Source of the DNA: Taenia hydatigena
Lineage: Eukaryota > Platyhelminthes > Cestoda > Cyclophyllidea > Taeniidae
Direction of reading: 5' to 3'
Length of the DNA: 64,000 bases
NCBI GenBank assembly: GCA_036345935.2
Contig: JADWOT020000009.1
Coordinates: 4,731,381 to 4,795,380 of the forward strand
Of the stretch, positions 12,326 through 24,414 are shown in pieces. The translations under genes were made by a program, and so were the position numbers. Numbering within the stretch: the stretch's first letter is position 1; each line of letters begins with the position of its first letter. The notes under the pieces are model-generated. The model saw only the letters and a program-made list of their open reading frames with translations, made no database searches and was not told the DNA's origin.

Positions 12326-12473
12326 TGTAGCGCGCCGAGGCTTTCTTGGAGTAAAAAAAGGCATAATATTAGAGAAGAATGCATATGTTCAGCAAACAGA
12401 GTGATCAAGGTTACTGGCAATATGGCCAGTTAAGTGAAAGTAACCAAAACCAGCAATCAAACAAAGTATTGCA
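12326..12473 (-). mobile_element. Degenerate solo LTR of the TRIM family
   Basis: On the plus strand it begins TGTAGCGCGCCGAGGC and ends CAAAGTATTGCA, matching the reversed LTR ends with substitutions and internal loss. The flanking pentamers AGCAC (12321-12325) and AGCAT (12474-12478) match at four of five positions. Confidence 0.75.
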
Positions 12474-12964
12474 AGCATACTTGCGGTACGGTATACTAAC
12501 GTTAATTTTACAGTCTAATAACTTATTGTCTGCTGCTTTTAACACAATTCTTCGGATATTGCTAAGTGACAAGCTAGATTTAAAAGATAGTGGATTCAAA
12601 ACAGTCAACTTTTATGCAACTTCTACGGGTCCATGAATTTGCAAATTCCGAATTATGAATGCAAGAGTAAATTTTCAGTGAATGAACTGGTTGACTTCAT
12701 GGTTTGTTTAACCGTGTGGGCGATATAGGCTCTTCGTAGTGTATAGTTAGAGGAGGCTAACGAACACGTATCTCGCTAAGGGTCTGACGTTATGGCCTCC
12801 GAAAAAGGAAGCGTAATCTGCACACATTTGGACTGCGACATTTGTACCTCTATTTTAAGGCTGCTCAAGAAGGCAGCTTTTTGTCTCGTCTTCTCGTTCT
12901 ACAAATGTGAAGGCATAGTTAAAAGAAGGAAACGCCAAGTCAATTACAATTGCCATTACACTTT

Positions 12965-13250
12965 AGGATATGATGTTTGGGCCAAGCTGGTGGCTAGTGG
13001 GTGCCTCTTGCAGCACTGATTACGTTGTGATGGCTGACATGGGAGATCTTCCAAGAGCAGAGGGGCAATGTAATACTTTGTTTGGACTGCCGGTTTTGAT
13101 CATGATCACAGAGGCAGCCATATTGCTCTGGCCGCGTAGGCTGGCCTCTGAGCCATGCCAGCAGCTCATTTCTCTCTGTCTCTTAAATATGTACAATCTG
13201 CCCTGATATTTTGCCTTCATTTGCCCTCAAGGGAGCCTTGGGACGCTACA
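12965..13250 (+). mobile_element. 5'-truncated TRIM: end of interior plus 3' LTR
   Basis: The stretch from about 12965 to 13068 aligns with the last part of the interior of the element at 11115-12001, including shared TTGCAGCACTGA and GTTGTGATGGCTGAC words and the purine tract AAGAGCAGAGGGG. The LTR follows, from TGTAATACTTTG at 13069 to GGGACGCTACA at 13250. The 5' part is missing or too diverged to recognise, and no target-site duplication is visible. Confidence 0.75.
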
Positions 13251-13415
13251 TTTTAACCCCTATTTGCTGTTCAGCACTATTGGAACTGCCTAGAAAGCTG
13301 CAATTATTAAAAGAAAGATCATAATATTAACGATAACATTCATCAAGTACAAAGTAACAATTTCGTTCAATAAATCTGTATAACTAATGCTTTAACGCAG
13401 GCGTAGATCTTGGAT

Positions 13416-13605
13416 TGTAGCGTCCAGGGACTCCCACTTAAGGCAAAGGAAGGCAAAGTACTAGGGCAGAACACACATATAATCAATTGACGGAGCCGAT
13501 GGGGCTGCCGCAATGGACCGGAGGCCAGGCCACGCAGCTCAGAGCGATACGGCCACCTCAGTGACACTGACCGAAACTGGCAGTCCAAGCAAACACATCA
13601 TTGCA
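13416..13605 (-). mobile_element. Solo LTR of the TRIM family
   Basis: On the plus strand it begins TGTAGCGTCCAGGGAC and ends CACATCATTGCA. It contains the CCACCTCAGTGACACTGACC block shared with other copies. The flanking pentamers TGGAT (13411-13415) and TAGAT (13606-13610) match at four of five positions. It ends about 260 bp upstream of the MIPEP-like start codon, so it lies in that gene's promoter region. Confidence 0.82.
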
Positions 13606-13868
13606 TAGATGGCTTGAAAAATTATTTGTTGGCAAAAAATTTTTGTTTATCTTGATATGTTAACGCATTCAGATGCATTTTTCTTTGGATGGGCTCTTTG
13701 TATTACTGGCCTAACACACCATGAATCACCTGTTTTATCTTAACCCTTTGCCTTTAAATAGTGCAAAACTGCCACCAGTGTCAAGTTCTTAATTAAATTT
13801 GCAGTGAATTTACTCGCAGCCTTTTGCAAATTGTTTAGCTCTACTGTTTCTGTAGCGGCTTTGATAAA

Positions 13869-16800
13869 ATGCTCCGCTCGTTGTCTCGCTGCCGTTGTTT
13901 CTTTGGCTTTAACCGTTGTATACGCGGTGCCTTTACGTCTGATCCACTGACAGAGTCAAAGGGGCAATTCTACTATGTGATTCCCGAAATACCTTGTGAT
14001 AACTTATTGAACAATCCACTGATGCAACGTGCGACTCTACCCAGGTTGATTCAATGCGCTTTATAACTTTTAGGCTGGATGATATAAAGGCAGACCAGAT
14101 ATTTACGGGGATATCAAAGCAGATAATTGAATACCAAGTTGCCCTGTCTCAGCTCGCCGAGGAAATTAAGTCGAACAGTATTCCAATCACCTATGAGAAT
14201 ATTGTGTCAAGGATAGACGAAATTATTTTTCCTGCCCAAAGTTCTCTTCAACTTGTCGAGAGCCTCAGCGCCACCAACAATGATCCTGCGTGGCGTCTTG
14301 TAGTTAGTCGTTTGGCTACTAAGTTCTTACGAGCCCAAAGTGAGCATCTGTATAGCAATGCTGAAATCTATGGTGCCTTACATAAGGTCCTCCTTCAGTT
14401 GGATCCACAGGACAAACTCAGAAGAGGTACATTTGCTACTTTATAATGGAGTCGGCAAATTCTGTATACAATACGCCAATTAGTCTGCGACATCAAGTTC
14501 TCTCCTAATGAACTAATTATTGCGTAATAGTTTCGAACTCCTTCTGATACTAGTTTTCACTCATTACGGGAGCACTCTTTTAGCTTGCAGTCCTGCTACC
14601 ACAGTTGTTCGTCACTTTTCTTCGTGTCTTCCATTATCCTTGTAGGAGTAGTTGAGCAACTGCTGGCCGAAGGCTGGTCCAACGGGGCAGCTCTCGCTTC
14701 CGCTGCTGCGGGTAGGATTGAATCATGTAACTCCTGTGGTACTCCCCACTTCCCACATAAGGACGGGAAGGATAGTTGCAGAAAATCTCTTAGCCAACTC
14801 TCCTATCTTCGCTCTGAGCTGATAAAGGCGGAAAACATGTTTGAACAGATGGTCACCAATAGTGCCTACGTTAGTGCTCCCGAAACTATCAGCCAGGCTT
14901 CAATCACTGGTCGTTACGACAATGCTAGACGAATTGGTGCACAGTTGCCCAGCTACCTCAATAACGTGCTTATTCCAAATTCGTCTGGGTACATACCGGT
15001 CTCGGAGTCCGACCTTTCTTCCTCTGCTCCCTATTGGTTTCCCTACGCACTGGGCGGGAAGCAGGAGGGTGGCTACTTTAAGGACATGCGGGTTAATCTG
15101 GGCATTGATAAATCCGCTAGCATGTTCCTCTGCCATTGTAGTAATAGAGAGGTAAGATTTGTCAGTTCTTTTCAATTGCACAGATGTTTTTTGTGATTTT
15201 CGATAATTACTCTCCTCCAGGTTTTTTGGAATATTTGTAATTGTATCACTGAATTTTTATTCTTAGCGTTTAAAGGTAAGGCTGTCTTGGTCCTCTCGCT
15301 TGGTCACATAATCACATATGACCACTAGAATTTTTTTCCGTCGCATCCGAGCATTGTTTCAATCAGCTGCCTCAGTATGACAATTTGAAGGATTGATCTT
15401 ATGTTACCACGGCTGTAGCCATTGTCGGAGGTTCTGTTTTGCCAATTACTGCTTTTTATCCACGAACTGCGGCCACCCTATTGGTAGTTCGCGCTTCGTG
15501 TTTTTACCTGTTATTGGCAAGCAAGGCGATCTAGTTTAGGCATCTACTAAGAACTCAAATGTTTTATCTTTTTTGGGCCCAGAGCGTGCAAACGCTGACG
15601 TTATTTGCTCCCCATTTTCCTCTGCACTCAGTTGCGGCAGGTGGTGTGGCAGGCGCTGGTGCAGCGAGCAAGTCAGCGCACCTTTGGTGGCTCTTCGGGT
15701 CAGCACGCCTCCAACGATGGTCGGATCGAGCAATTGCGGCGTCTGCGCGCCCAAGTTGCTTCAACCATGGGCGCGCCCGATTGGCTCTCCCTCGTATGGC
15801 GCCGCACTGCCGCTAGTGGCCGCGGGCCCTCCAGTCCCGATACCCTTGTCGACAAGGTCCTCGAACCAATTCGCAAAAAACTTTTTCCTCTCGGTAAAAT
15901 CGAGTGGCGCATCCTCAATGAATGGGCTGAGCCCCATCTGCGCATCTCTCGTAAGCTATTTGGTTGGGATCGCTCCTCTTATTCTGTTTCTCCACATTTG
16001 AATCACGATGGGGTTCTGAGATAACTGGCATTTTGAATGTATACCATTAATGAAAATTTGTGCAAGACTGTTTTCTATATTTGGACTGGGACTTTTCTCG
16101 CATATAATAGCATAATCAATTATTCTCATAAAAAACCCTTTGGTTGCAAACCTTTTCGGCTTATGATTGTACGGTGGTGGCTGAGGACCTGTTTTTTTGT
16201 CGTAACTGTTGTGTATTTTACTGTCAGAAAATACTGTATTCTTAAATCTTTTGGATATTTTGATCAAATTTAACAGTAATTTTCGTTACACTTATATTAT
16301 TAACTTAATAAATTTAATGTATTCACCAAACTTACAAGCACACTTCATCTGTCTGTTAGTTTTTCCTGATGGATTAAAAAGCGGTAGAAACTATGTCGGG
16401 TAACATTTTCGTGACGAATATCCTCAACCTGCTTAATATAGCTAGCCTGGAACATTACGACATTGCGTACGCGATAGAGCAGTACAATTTCACGATGTCT
16501 TTGGCGCCGGGATCAAGTCTGTCGACGGACCCTCGGTACAGGCGCGTTCTTCCTTTCGAGGCAAGCATTGACCGCATCTTCGGGCGTCTCGGTGACTTAT
16601 TCGGCCTCAAAGTTGTAAGATTGCCGACGGGTGTGGGTCACGCGACCCGCCTTGGCATTACTGACAGTATCTTATATGAAGTTGTCGACGCCGGTGAAAA
16701 GGGAGTCAAACTCGGTGAAATTCTGGTTGATCTCAATTCCAAGTAGGTGGCATTGCCTTTGTTTGGAAATTAAACTATGCGCGTGGTTTTTCCACCTTAC

Positions 16801-18880
16801 CAGTCGCTAAAACAGCTGACAGTAGAGAATCCTGGTTTGCTGATGGTGACTTGGTAGCTCTCATTTTCAAAATCGACTTCACGACATCAAGAAAGCGATT
16901 GGGCGCGAGCGGGATGGCACTTAAAATAATCCTATAATTTCGTTAGACAATCATGCATTAACCGCGTCAATATTTCCAGTCGAAATGCAGATACGTATGG
17001 CTTAATGACTGTTTACTTGCTGAAGGTAATTTTGTGCAATTGGGTCTTTTCGGTGTCATTGAATTGGTATGATATCATTATCATCGGAAAGTCAACATGG
17101 CTAAGCAGCAAATCTAATTCCGCTGTCAGTGGAACAAGAATTCGCAGTGCTGCACTTTTGTTCCTCTTTCAATAGTTGTGCTCTATCGTGCATCACTATA
17201 TTCCGCAAATCGTGTTAAATTTGCTCCAAACTACTAGATTTCACAAAGTTTTTGTAATCGAGAGCCATTTTTCACCTTCCTATATCACATCGTGTGCATA
17301 TCGCATTGCGCTTCGCCAGTTGCAGTGTCGACTCATTGTTGTGATGTCATTTATTATCTCTTTGACACAGGCATCATTTCGGCGCGGCGTCCTTCGGTAA
17401 CGTGACGCCTGTGCCTCTAGTGACTCGCTTTCCAGTGCCTTCTAAGTCGCCTTCTCACGTTGCCGCTGAGGTTTCCATTGCCTGCATGTTCGGTAATCTC
17501 CCCCCTGACGCTATTCGTATCGGTCTCTCAGAGATAGTACGTGCTTGCTTTGCATTCCCTGCCACAATCGCTCCAAGACTTGAACATCGGCTTCTCAAAT
17601 GATAAATGCCTCAAAGACTGAACCACTTATGTTGTGTTCAATTCTAAGCAGTACCTTCGACTGTAAAGCGCCTGCGTCACATATTGTTTGCATACTGTCG
17701 CATTTTTGTGTATTTATTACTGTTCATTTGGCTGCGAAATCATCCGTGATGCTAACCATTGCCCTTGATTTAGGCTTTTATTTCTAATTATCTCCCATGC
17801 GTTTGGTCTCTTTGTGGATTATGTATTCATGTAGGAGGCGCTGGATATCGCGTCAGCATTCGGCAGATGCCTGCAGCACGTCGTCAGCCGCACACCCTCC
17901 TACACCTTTACGGGTCTAACCACGCCGATGCCGGGTGCGAGCTTCGCCGGCTCTACCGGGGGCACCCCTGTTAGGGACAACTCCTTCCTAACTCAGGACC
18001 TCATCAAGCTCCTTCTTATTCACTCCGGGCCCATGCGCCAAGCCATCTTCGGAGATGCTCTTGGTGATTCCGAGACTAATTGCGTCGTTGTCAACCCCGC
18101 ACATGGTTGGTCTGCTTAGCCTATCACTAAACTCACCTTTAAAAATTAATCTTTTTCTTAGGCTGTTATCGTTTCTTAAATCAATTTAAATCCACCAAGA
18201 TCCGTCATTTTAACTCAATCTGATTCACTTCTCGATTCTGCTCAACAGGTGCATATTTCTGAAAGCGCTGTGCCTTGCTGTTATTCTTTTAGGCATAAGC
18301 CGAGTGATGGCATTGCCGTTCCTACGTACTCTATATGAATCGCGATTCGACCTTGAGTTGTGGGCGGCGGGTCGGTCAGCGTGGAAGACGTGGCATGCCC
18401 TTTCGGAGTCGTTATGGATGCAGCATATGCCATACGCATACCACCCTGATGATCAGTGGGCTTGTTCCGCTTTGGGTATTTTCGGATCCCGCGGTATTCC
18501 TGGCATGCGCTACTTCGAAGTTTGGCGTCAGGTCATCGCTCTTGATTGTCTCTCCGCCTTCACTGAGGCTGGCTTCGAGAAACAGTGGGATGCACAGCAG
18601 GTTTAGACTCTTCTCTTTGTTTCAACCAGTCAGTCACTATGTGGTCGCTTTTAATGCTTCTGCTTGTTCGTATTAGGTTAAGGATCTGTTTACCCGATAC
18701 AGGAAAACGGTTCTTGATCCAGGAACGGCACTTTCTTGTCGTAGCACTTTCCAAGCCTTCAGGGGTCGCGATCCCTTGCCAGACGCTCTCCTGAAAACCT
18801 TCGATGTCTCGCATAAATTGCTGCGGCGATCTGCTCTTTCTTCCAATCCGGTTTCTCCCGAAGCCATTGCGACGCTATAG
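13869..18880 (+). CDS. MIPEP: Mitochondrial intermediate peptidase-like M3 protein with a destroyed zinc site, 9 exons, about 867 aa
   Basis: Active family members are mitochondrial zinc peptidases that remove octapeptides from imported precursors. Exons by eye, phases consistent: 13869-14044, 14074-14426, 14646-15151, 15632-15950, 16442-16742, 17371-17536, 17835-18105, 18293-18600 and 18677-18880. The N-terminus is Arg-rich and acid-free (MLRSLSRCRCFFGFNRC), fitting a mitochondrial presequence. M3 similarity runs throughout: an oligopeptidase-A-like LNNPLMQRATLPRLDDIK start, LRQVVWQALVQRAS in exon 4, HYDIAYAIEQY in exon 5 and LFTRYRKTVLDPG in exon 9. The catalytic HExGH that should lie in exon 7 reads SAFGR (residues 614-618), inside an otherwise aligned context ending RT...TG; the downstream Glu ligand block is also absent. 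The open frame looks intact, so this is probably a pseudoenzyme and not a pseudogene. It is longer than human MIPEP (713 aa). AATAAA follows at 18970. Confidence 0.82.
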
Positions 18881-18969
18881 ATCAGATGCGCCTTGATTTC
18901 TTGCTTTACCCGCCCGGCCCTTCTATCAATTACAGTTATGCCCTACCTTTTACTCTTTGTACTTTATTG

Positions 18970-18975
18970 AATAAA
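18970..18975 (+). terminator. Polyadenylation signal of the MIPEP-like gene
   Basis: A canonical AATAAA lies 90 bases after the TAG stop at 18878-18880. Confidence 0.55.
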
Positions 18976-19391
18976 GCAATGGGATTATATCACTCCTTTG
19001 TGCGCAATTTCTGCCTTTTTCGTACTGTTGTTGTTTTCCACTGCTTAAGTGCAGATATGAAAGGTTTTGACATGATTTTGCCCGAAATTCGCTTTCTCTG
19101 TGTTTTTTAACACCCGTTGTTCCTGATTGCTTGTGTAATAGAGCATATGTCGCTCATAATCAATCGTACTGATCAAAAAGGCGTCGATTTTCTTTGTAAG
19201 ACCGTCCACACTGGCATTTATAGTGCTAGAAACGCTGCTCTCAGACTGCTTATTTATTCGTTGTTGAATTAGGGACTCTGCCCTATCAACACTGTTCCTT
19301 TCTGCCACTATAGACGCCTTGTTTCTGAAGGTGCTATTAGGTTTGCAATGGTAATCGAAGACATTGGTCGTGGTGAAGCGTCACTGTTCCA

Positions 19392-21088
19392 ATGGCTCAC
19401 ACTGGACTCCCTCTTCTTGTTGTCTCAGTGCTTGACGCGATGTTACCCTCGCCGCGATGTTTGGGCTTAGCGCTGGAGTGGTCCTGTCATGGAGTGCCAT
19501 GGTTCATCTTCTCTGGAGGATGGATCCTCGGCCTGCTCATCAGTAGCATGGCCCCACCACCTTCCGCAGGCCCTGCTTCTGATCCCTACGTGGCGCCGCG
19601 AAGCGCACGCAACCTCTACGGATGGCGCGCCGCCTGTCTCCTTTTCGCCCTCGTCCTCGACGTTCTCGTTGTTGGCTGCCTGAAGTTCATCGTTAAGCGA
19701 CCTCGCCCCGAGGCCAACTACTCCTCCGATATGCTGCTCACCGTCTCCATTGACGATTGGTCTTTCCCCTCTGGTGAGTCTTGAGAGAAATCGCCTAACA
19801 CCCTATTTGCATAAACTTGTTTCAAAATTTGTTTCATGGACTTGATTTGAAATGATCCCACCTTTGTCACCAGAAATGCTGCTAATTCACCAGCTTCAAA
19901 AAATGCCGAAACTGTTCCCCTTGATGTATGCTTTTTTAAAGCTGTATTATAATATCAAATTTCCTCTTTTGAATGCAATGGTTCGAGATTCCTCTTAAAC
20001 TTTTTATGAACCCACTGACCCGACTCTCAGTATTACTTCTTCCGTTCGGTTTCACATCGTCCCTCCACCTTCACTCGTTAATACGCTCACATCTCTGTGC
20101 TCCTTGGTGGATAAACTTTTAGCATCATCCGTCATCGCAGTTTTTGTTAAAAGTTCTGCGCAACGATTGTGCGAACTGGTGCATTCTACACGTTTGCTAA
20201 CTTGTTTCCCCGAAGTAGCCTTCTCTGGCTTCTAAATCGATCTAATTCCATTTACGTTCCCACTCTTACTCGGGATCATTGAATTCAAAAGTGAGCTCGG
20301 TGCTATAAAACTCTCTCACTTGCACTTTAATCTGCAGCCTTTATTGACTTTGCAGTTATAGCATCTTGGCCCACACCGCCTCTCCACCTTCGAGCGAGTT
20401 GTTTACTTAATCGGCATATTATGCTAATTGACACACCACTTGTTTGGACTCCCTAATGCGCTTCACTTTTTGTAGGGAAGTCGCACAAGTTTATGGTATT
20501 CCTTTTACCCAGTCTATTTTGCTAGATTTTCTTTTTAGCATATTCGTCGTGAATTGCTGATAAATGGATCCCTTTTTAATGCACTTTTTGCAACTTATCA
20601 AAGTCGAAGTTCCTTTGTATTAAATTGCCTGATGGTACTTTAAGTACTCCTGCTTGCGTCGGCTGTTCCTGGTTGTGAGCATGCTTGTTTAACCATACAA
20701 GTGGGGAGTGTGCTTGTCGATTTGTAACCAATGTGATTATAATGTACTATGAGTTTGAAGCCTAAAACACTGGATAGTGTATCGCAGTCATTAACGTCTT
20801 CCTCATGCGGAACGAACGGGAGGCAATGCGTGACCCGTACCTATGCACTTGCCAGGTCACTCGAGCCGAGCGGCAATGTTGCAGTGGTTGTTGCCGTGGC
20901 TTTTCAACCTCTCGGGTTTTTCGCGGCTCCTCATCTCCGTGTGGACAGTTTCGGTGTGCGTCTCGCGTCTTGTCATGCGACGCCACCACCTCGAGGACAT
21001 CTTCTTCGGCTACGCCTTGGGCTTCTGCCTCTACTACCTCGTCACGTGGTGTATCGACTGGCCCTACTGGTTCCGCTTCCTTGGCTGA
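19392..21088 (+). CDS. PLPP6: PLPP6-like polyisoprenoid diphosphate/phosphate phosphohydrolase, 2 exons, about 204 aa
   Basis: PAP2-superfamily membrane enzymes of the PLPP6 (PPAPDC2) type dephosphorylate presqualene, farnesyl and geranylgeranyl diphosphates in the ER membrane. Exons are 19392-19773 and 20856-21088, joined in phase 1. All three PAP2 signature motifs are present: C1 as KFIVKRPRP (K98 to P106), C2 as PSGH (126-129), and C3 as SR with five residues before His171 and then three before Asp175 (SRLVMRRHHLED). Hydrophobic segments alternate with these motifs. The SFPSGHSSRAA and LEWSCHGVPW stretches favour PLPP6 over the lipid phosphate phosphatases. The protein is shorter than human PLPP6 because it lacks the long N-terminal cytosolic region. 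An in-frame stop at 19374-19376 closes the frame just upstream, although a further 5' exon cannot be excluded. Confidence 0.85.
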
Positions 21089-21249
21089 GGTATTGGCTGC
21101 ACCACTCCTTCCCCTCCTCCTCGTGTGCTTTCAACGTCACCGCCGCCACCTCGCCGTTGCTGCTCCCTTCCTTTGCTTGATACGTGTTGGTACTACTATC
21201 CCGCCTTTTTCAAACCGCTTGGGGAGGCACCCGTCAACTTGTATGTCCC

Positions 21250-21255
21250 ATTAAA
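21250..21255 (+). terminator. Possible polyadenylation signal (ATTAAA) of the PLPP6-like gene
   Basis: ATTAAA occurs about 160 bases after the TGA stop. It is the commonest variant signal, and I see no canonical AATAAA nearer. Confidence 0.3.
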
Positions 21256-21973
21256 GTGAGGCTCATGATTGGTCAAGCAGCCTCCCTACTTCCATCCATC
21301 GGCATTTTGAAAACACTACGCCTTCACGCGCGAGACTGTTACGCTACGATTAACCGAGTAGTTTCTCCGCATTTCCTCCAAAAAACTCAACATCCCACAG
21401 AAATCTGTCAAAGGAAACATCTTTGTAGTACAGTATGAGACATGAAATGCTATGACCGATTCGTGCAAGCAGTGGCTTCATTGCTTGACACCGTGAGAAG
21501 AATAGTGATAAACATTTCAGCCTTGATGCATAGGCTTCCCCTCTCTCAAACTAAAGACATTAGTTCAATAATTCTTAATGTATGCTGCACCAATAATTCA
21601 GAGGTCTGTTTTTTGCTAAGTCTCTTGGAACAACTATCTCCAAGTGGACAACAGAAAGCTGCAAATTTCAGACGCCTCGCGTCTATTCCGCGTCAAGGTG
21701 ACAACTCACAACTACGAGGAGGGGCGATCCGTTGGGTGACGCGCTGCTCAAGCGCCCTCTGCACAAATCGTGATAATTCGAAGTCTTCTCGGCTAATGAT
21801 CGGAAATACCTACACTTAATAATCGATCCCTCAATATAGTCTCACCTAAGCGGCCGTGGAATTGGTTTTGGTTGCGTTCCCTTCAGGCGAAAGTAACTAA
21901 CATGTAAATCTTAAGAAAACAATTGTTATGATTACTCAAGCTTTTTTAAGAAAGTGCGCCCAAAGGTGGGAGT

Positions 21974-23489
21974 TTAGAGGAGTCCTGGGAAGAGTTTCTC
22001 GGTTCTGTACTCGACGACTTGCTCGCACAGTTGCTCCGCGTCGTCGGCCTTCACACCGACCATTGCGGGTAGCCACATCTTGCTCTCTAGTCGCTTCACC
22101 TCGCGCAAGACGTACCTGCCATGTCAAAGAATATACTTAAAAATAGTGAGGCTGGGCAGTCCAGCTGAGTGAAATCTGCGTGCAGGGCGGTATGTTGTAG
22201 GGTGGCGGGATGAAGCAGATGATTAAGATTTAAATGCATAGATCACATCGAGGAATGTGGTTGTCATTCATGTGATAGGGGAACAATAGTCCCTTGCTCT
22301 TCTCAGATACCCAAGCAGCTAACTATGCAGACGCTAAATCAAACTGAGGGCGCGTGGCAGGACGTACTTATCACCTAGCCTCCATTGCAGGCGCGTGTCC
22401 CAGAGGCGTAATAGGCAGCCGTCCACCCGCAAAAAGAACCGTTGGAGAATAAAGAATCCTGTTGGCATTACACGGATCTTGACGCTCAGTAATGAGATTC
22501 CATTATCTCCCAGTTCATCTTCAAAGAGACTTATGTTACCGAAAAAGAGGATGGGGTCGCGGGATCGAATGAATTTCTGGTCAAGAGCCTCAGACGTACT
22601 TTGAACGAGCCAATCACCTAAGCGAAGCACCGACAGCAGAAATCAGAATCAATACTAGCGATAATAAAATCGGCAGTAGGTGGCGGCGTATGAACGCTTT
22701 GTCAGTAGGGTAAACTCAGCGTGGGCGCTATGGCTATACGAGTTAAGTTCTGAACAGAATAGAAGAAACTGACAACGAATAGAATACCATATAGAGAATG
22801 ACAACAGACTTGTGGCCTGGAGGCCGTTCAAAATGTTGATATTGAGCAGTAACACACAGTGAGCCATAGGATGCATTTAGCTGGCGCAGCCTGAAGAACG
22901 AAATATTACATCAAGAAATATGATCCCGAGCGTATCTAAGGTTATTTGAGGACCAGCCACATGGCAGTAACGGTGGAAGTTATTTCTAACTTACGCAAAT
23001 TAACATTAAGATGGCACAGACAACGAACTAACACGCTTACGAACGACAACATACCGATCATAGTGCCATCATAGGTTGTAGAAAATGTCCAGTCAAATGG
23101 ATGTAAGGTCGAATATTTGTGGAAATGCGTTCTACTCCATTGCTTAGCGGCAGGAACTTGGACATGAATTCTAGACTTGTCAACTAATTTCAGTGCGTCT
23201 AGGGCACGGAATTCTATCTTCACCTCCCTTTCACCCTCTAAAATAGCACAAATATAAGTCAAATGAAGGTTTTACGGCTGAGAGAGAGGGATAGAGAATT
23301 TTTTGAAAATAACATTTCAGGAGTGTAAGGCAAATCTAGCTTCGACTCAAATAGCTAAAGTTTTGGTTGGGAGAAAACGACCAATACCTCCCTTTCATCA
23401 CCCGAAGCTTTGAGAATGTGACTCTCAGTGGTTTTAAATAGCCAATGACCGAGTTGATGAGATTGCTCTTTTACGTTACTCAGGTCCAT
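21974..23489 (-). CDS. TIPRL: TIP41-like protein (TIPRL), 5 exons, about 251 aa
   Basis: TIPRL/TIP41 binds catalytic subunits of PP2A-type phosphatases (PP2A, PP4, PP6) and links them to TOR and DNA-damage signalling (family knowledge). Minus-strand exons: 23489-23388, 23354-23276, 23237-23055, 22617-22368 and 22115-21974, with phases closing exactly. Diagnostic stretches are LDLPYTPEMLF in exon 2, HPFDWTFSTTYDGTMIG across exons 3-4, and LFEDELGDNGISLLSVKIRV with FFLRVDGCLLRLWDTRL in exon 4. Exon 5 reads YVLREVKRLESK and ends after LFPGLL. The protein is slightly shorter than human TIPRL (272 aa), mainly at the C-terminus. The gene is tail-to-tail with PLPP6 and divergent from TIMM50. Introns 1 and 2 are only 33 and 38 bp. 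Confidence 0.93.
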
Positions 23490-24414
23490 CTAGAATCCAC
23501 CTAGAAAAAGAGGCGAATCGTGCTGATATGAGGGAGCACAATACGCACATCTCTACAAGTTAGGACTCAAATATCAATAAACATCTCGAGGGAACAAATT
23601 TTGCATTTGAATCGGAGAAAAATATAGAAGCTGCCGCAAAGAGGACACAGATAGGCAGGATCCGACGTAGACTAAGAAACAAAATTGTCCGGAACTTGTG
23701 ACTTGCTACTGATAACACTCATCAAAGCACAGCATATAACAGAGCCGAAGAAAAATTGGGTGAAAATGAGATGAAAATTCAGAGCATAAGACAAAAGACG
23801 CAACAGTAACAGAAGTTCGACTACCGCGCGCTAAAGAAACACAAAGCATGATGGAACAATTGTAATATAGATGTTTTAAAGCTTAATTTAAGAACACATC
23901 TTAGTGGTTCATCTTCGCATGCTTTAGTACGGTACCATTAGTAAGCATAATTGCTCTGTCGCTTGCGATCATTTATAATTACAGCTTGTGGCTAAATAAA
24001 CATACAAAGCAGCTTAAAGTTTGCCCTTGTCTGGTCAGGCTTACCTTTGCCAAAATCATGCTGCTGATTAATCTTCTGAAGCATGGAATTTGTCCTCACA
24101 CCTGAGGCTTCAAGTTATATTTTTATTTGATCCTTACCTTTTGCTATTTGCCTGCACAAATTACTGCTAATTTTCGATGCGTGGAAAATGTGAACTCAGA
24201 ACAAGTTAAGCAATCATTTACGGTCCTTGCACACTTATTTTTTGTGTCAGTCAGATAGAATCCATATGTCTTGGTTAATAGTTAAGGTAGAAGCATATAA
24301 AATTCCGATCTCAATAAAGAGTCGTGGATGACCTTGCCTCCCTGATGCTTACTTTTTGATTTGCATCGCATTTCGAAACCACCGCCAATTTAGCGTTTTG
24401 CATGTATTTTGGGG
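23490..24414. promoter_or_regulatory. Intergenic region shared by the divergent TIPRL and TIMM50 genes
   Basis: The two start codons are 925 bp apart and point away from each other, so both promoters must lie here, together with any non-coding 5' exons. I see no clear TATA box and no coding match. Confidence 0.4.
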
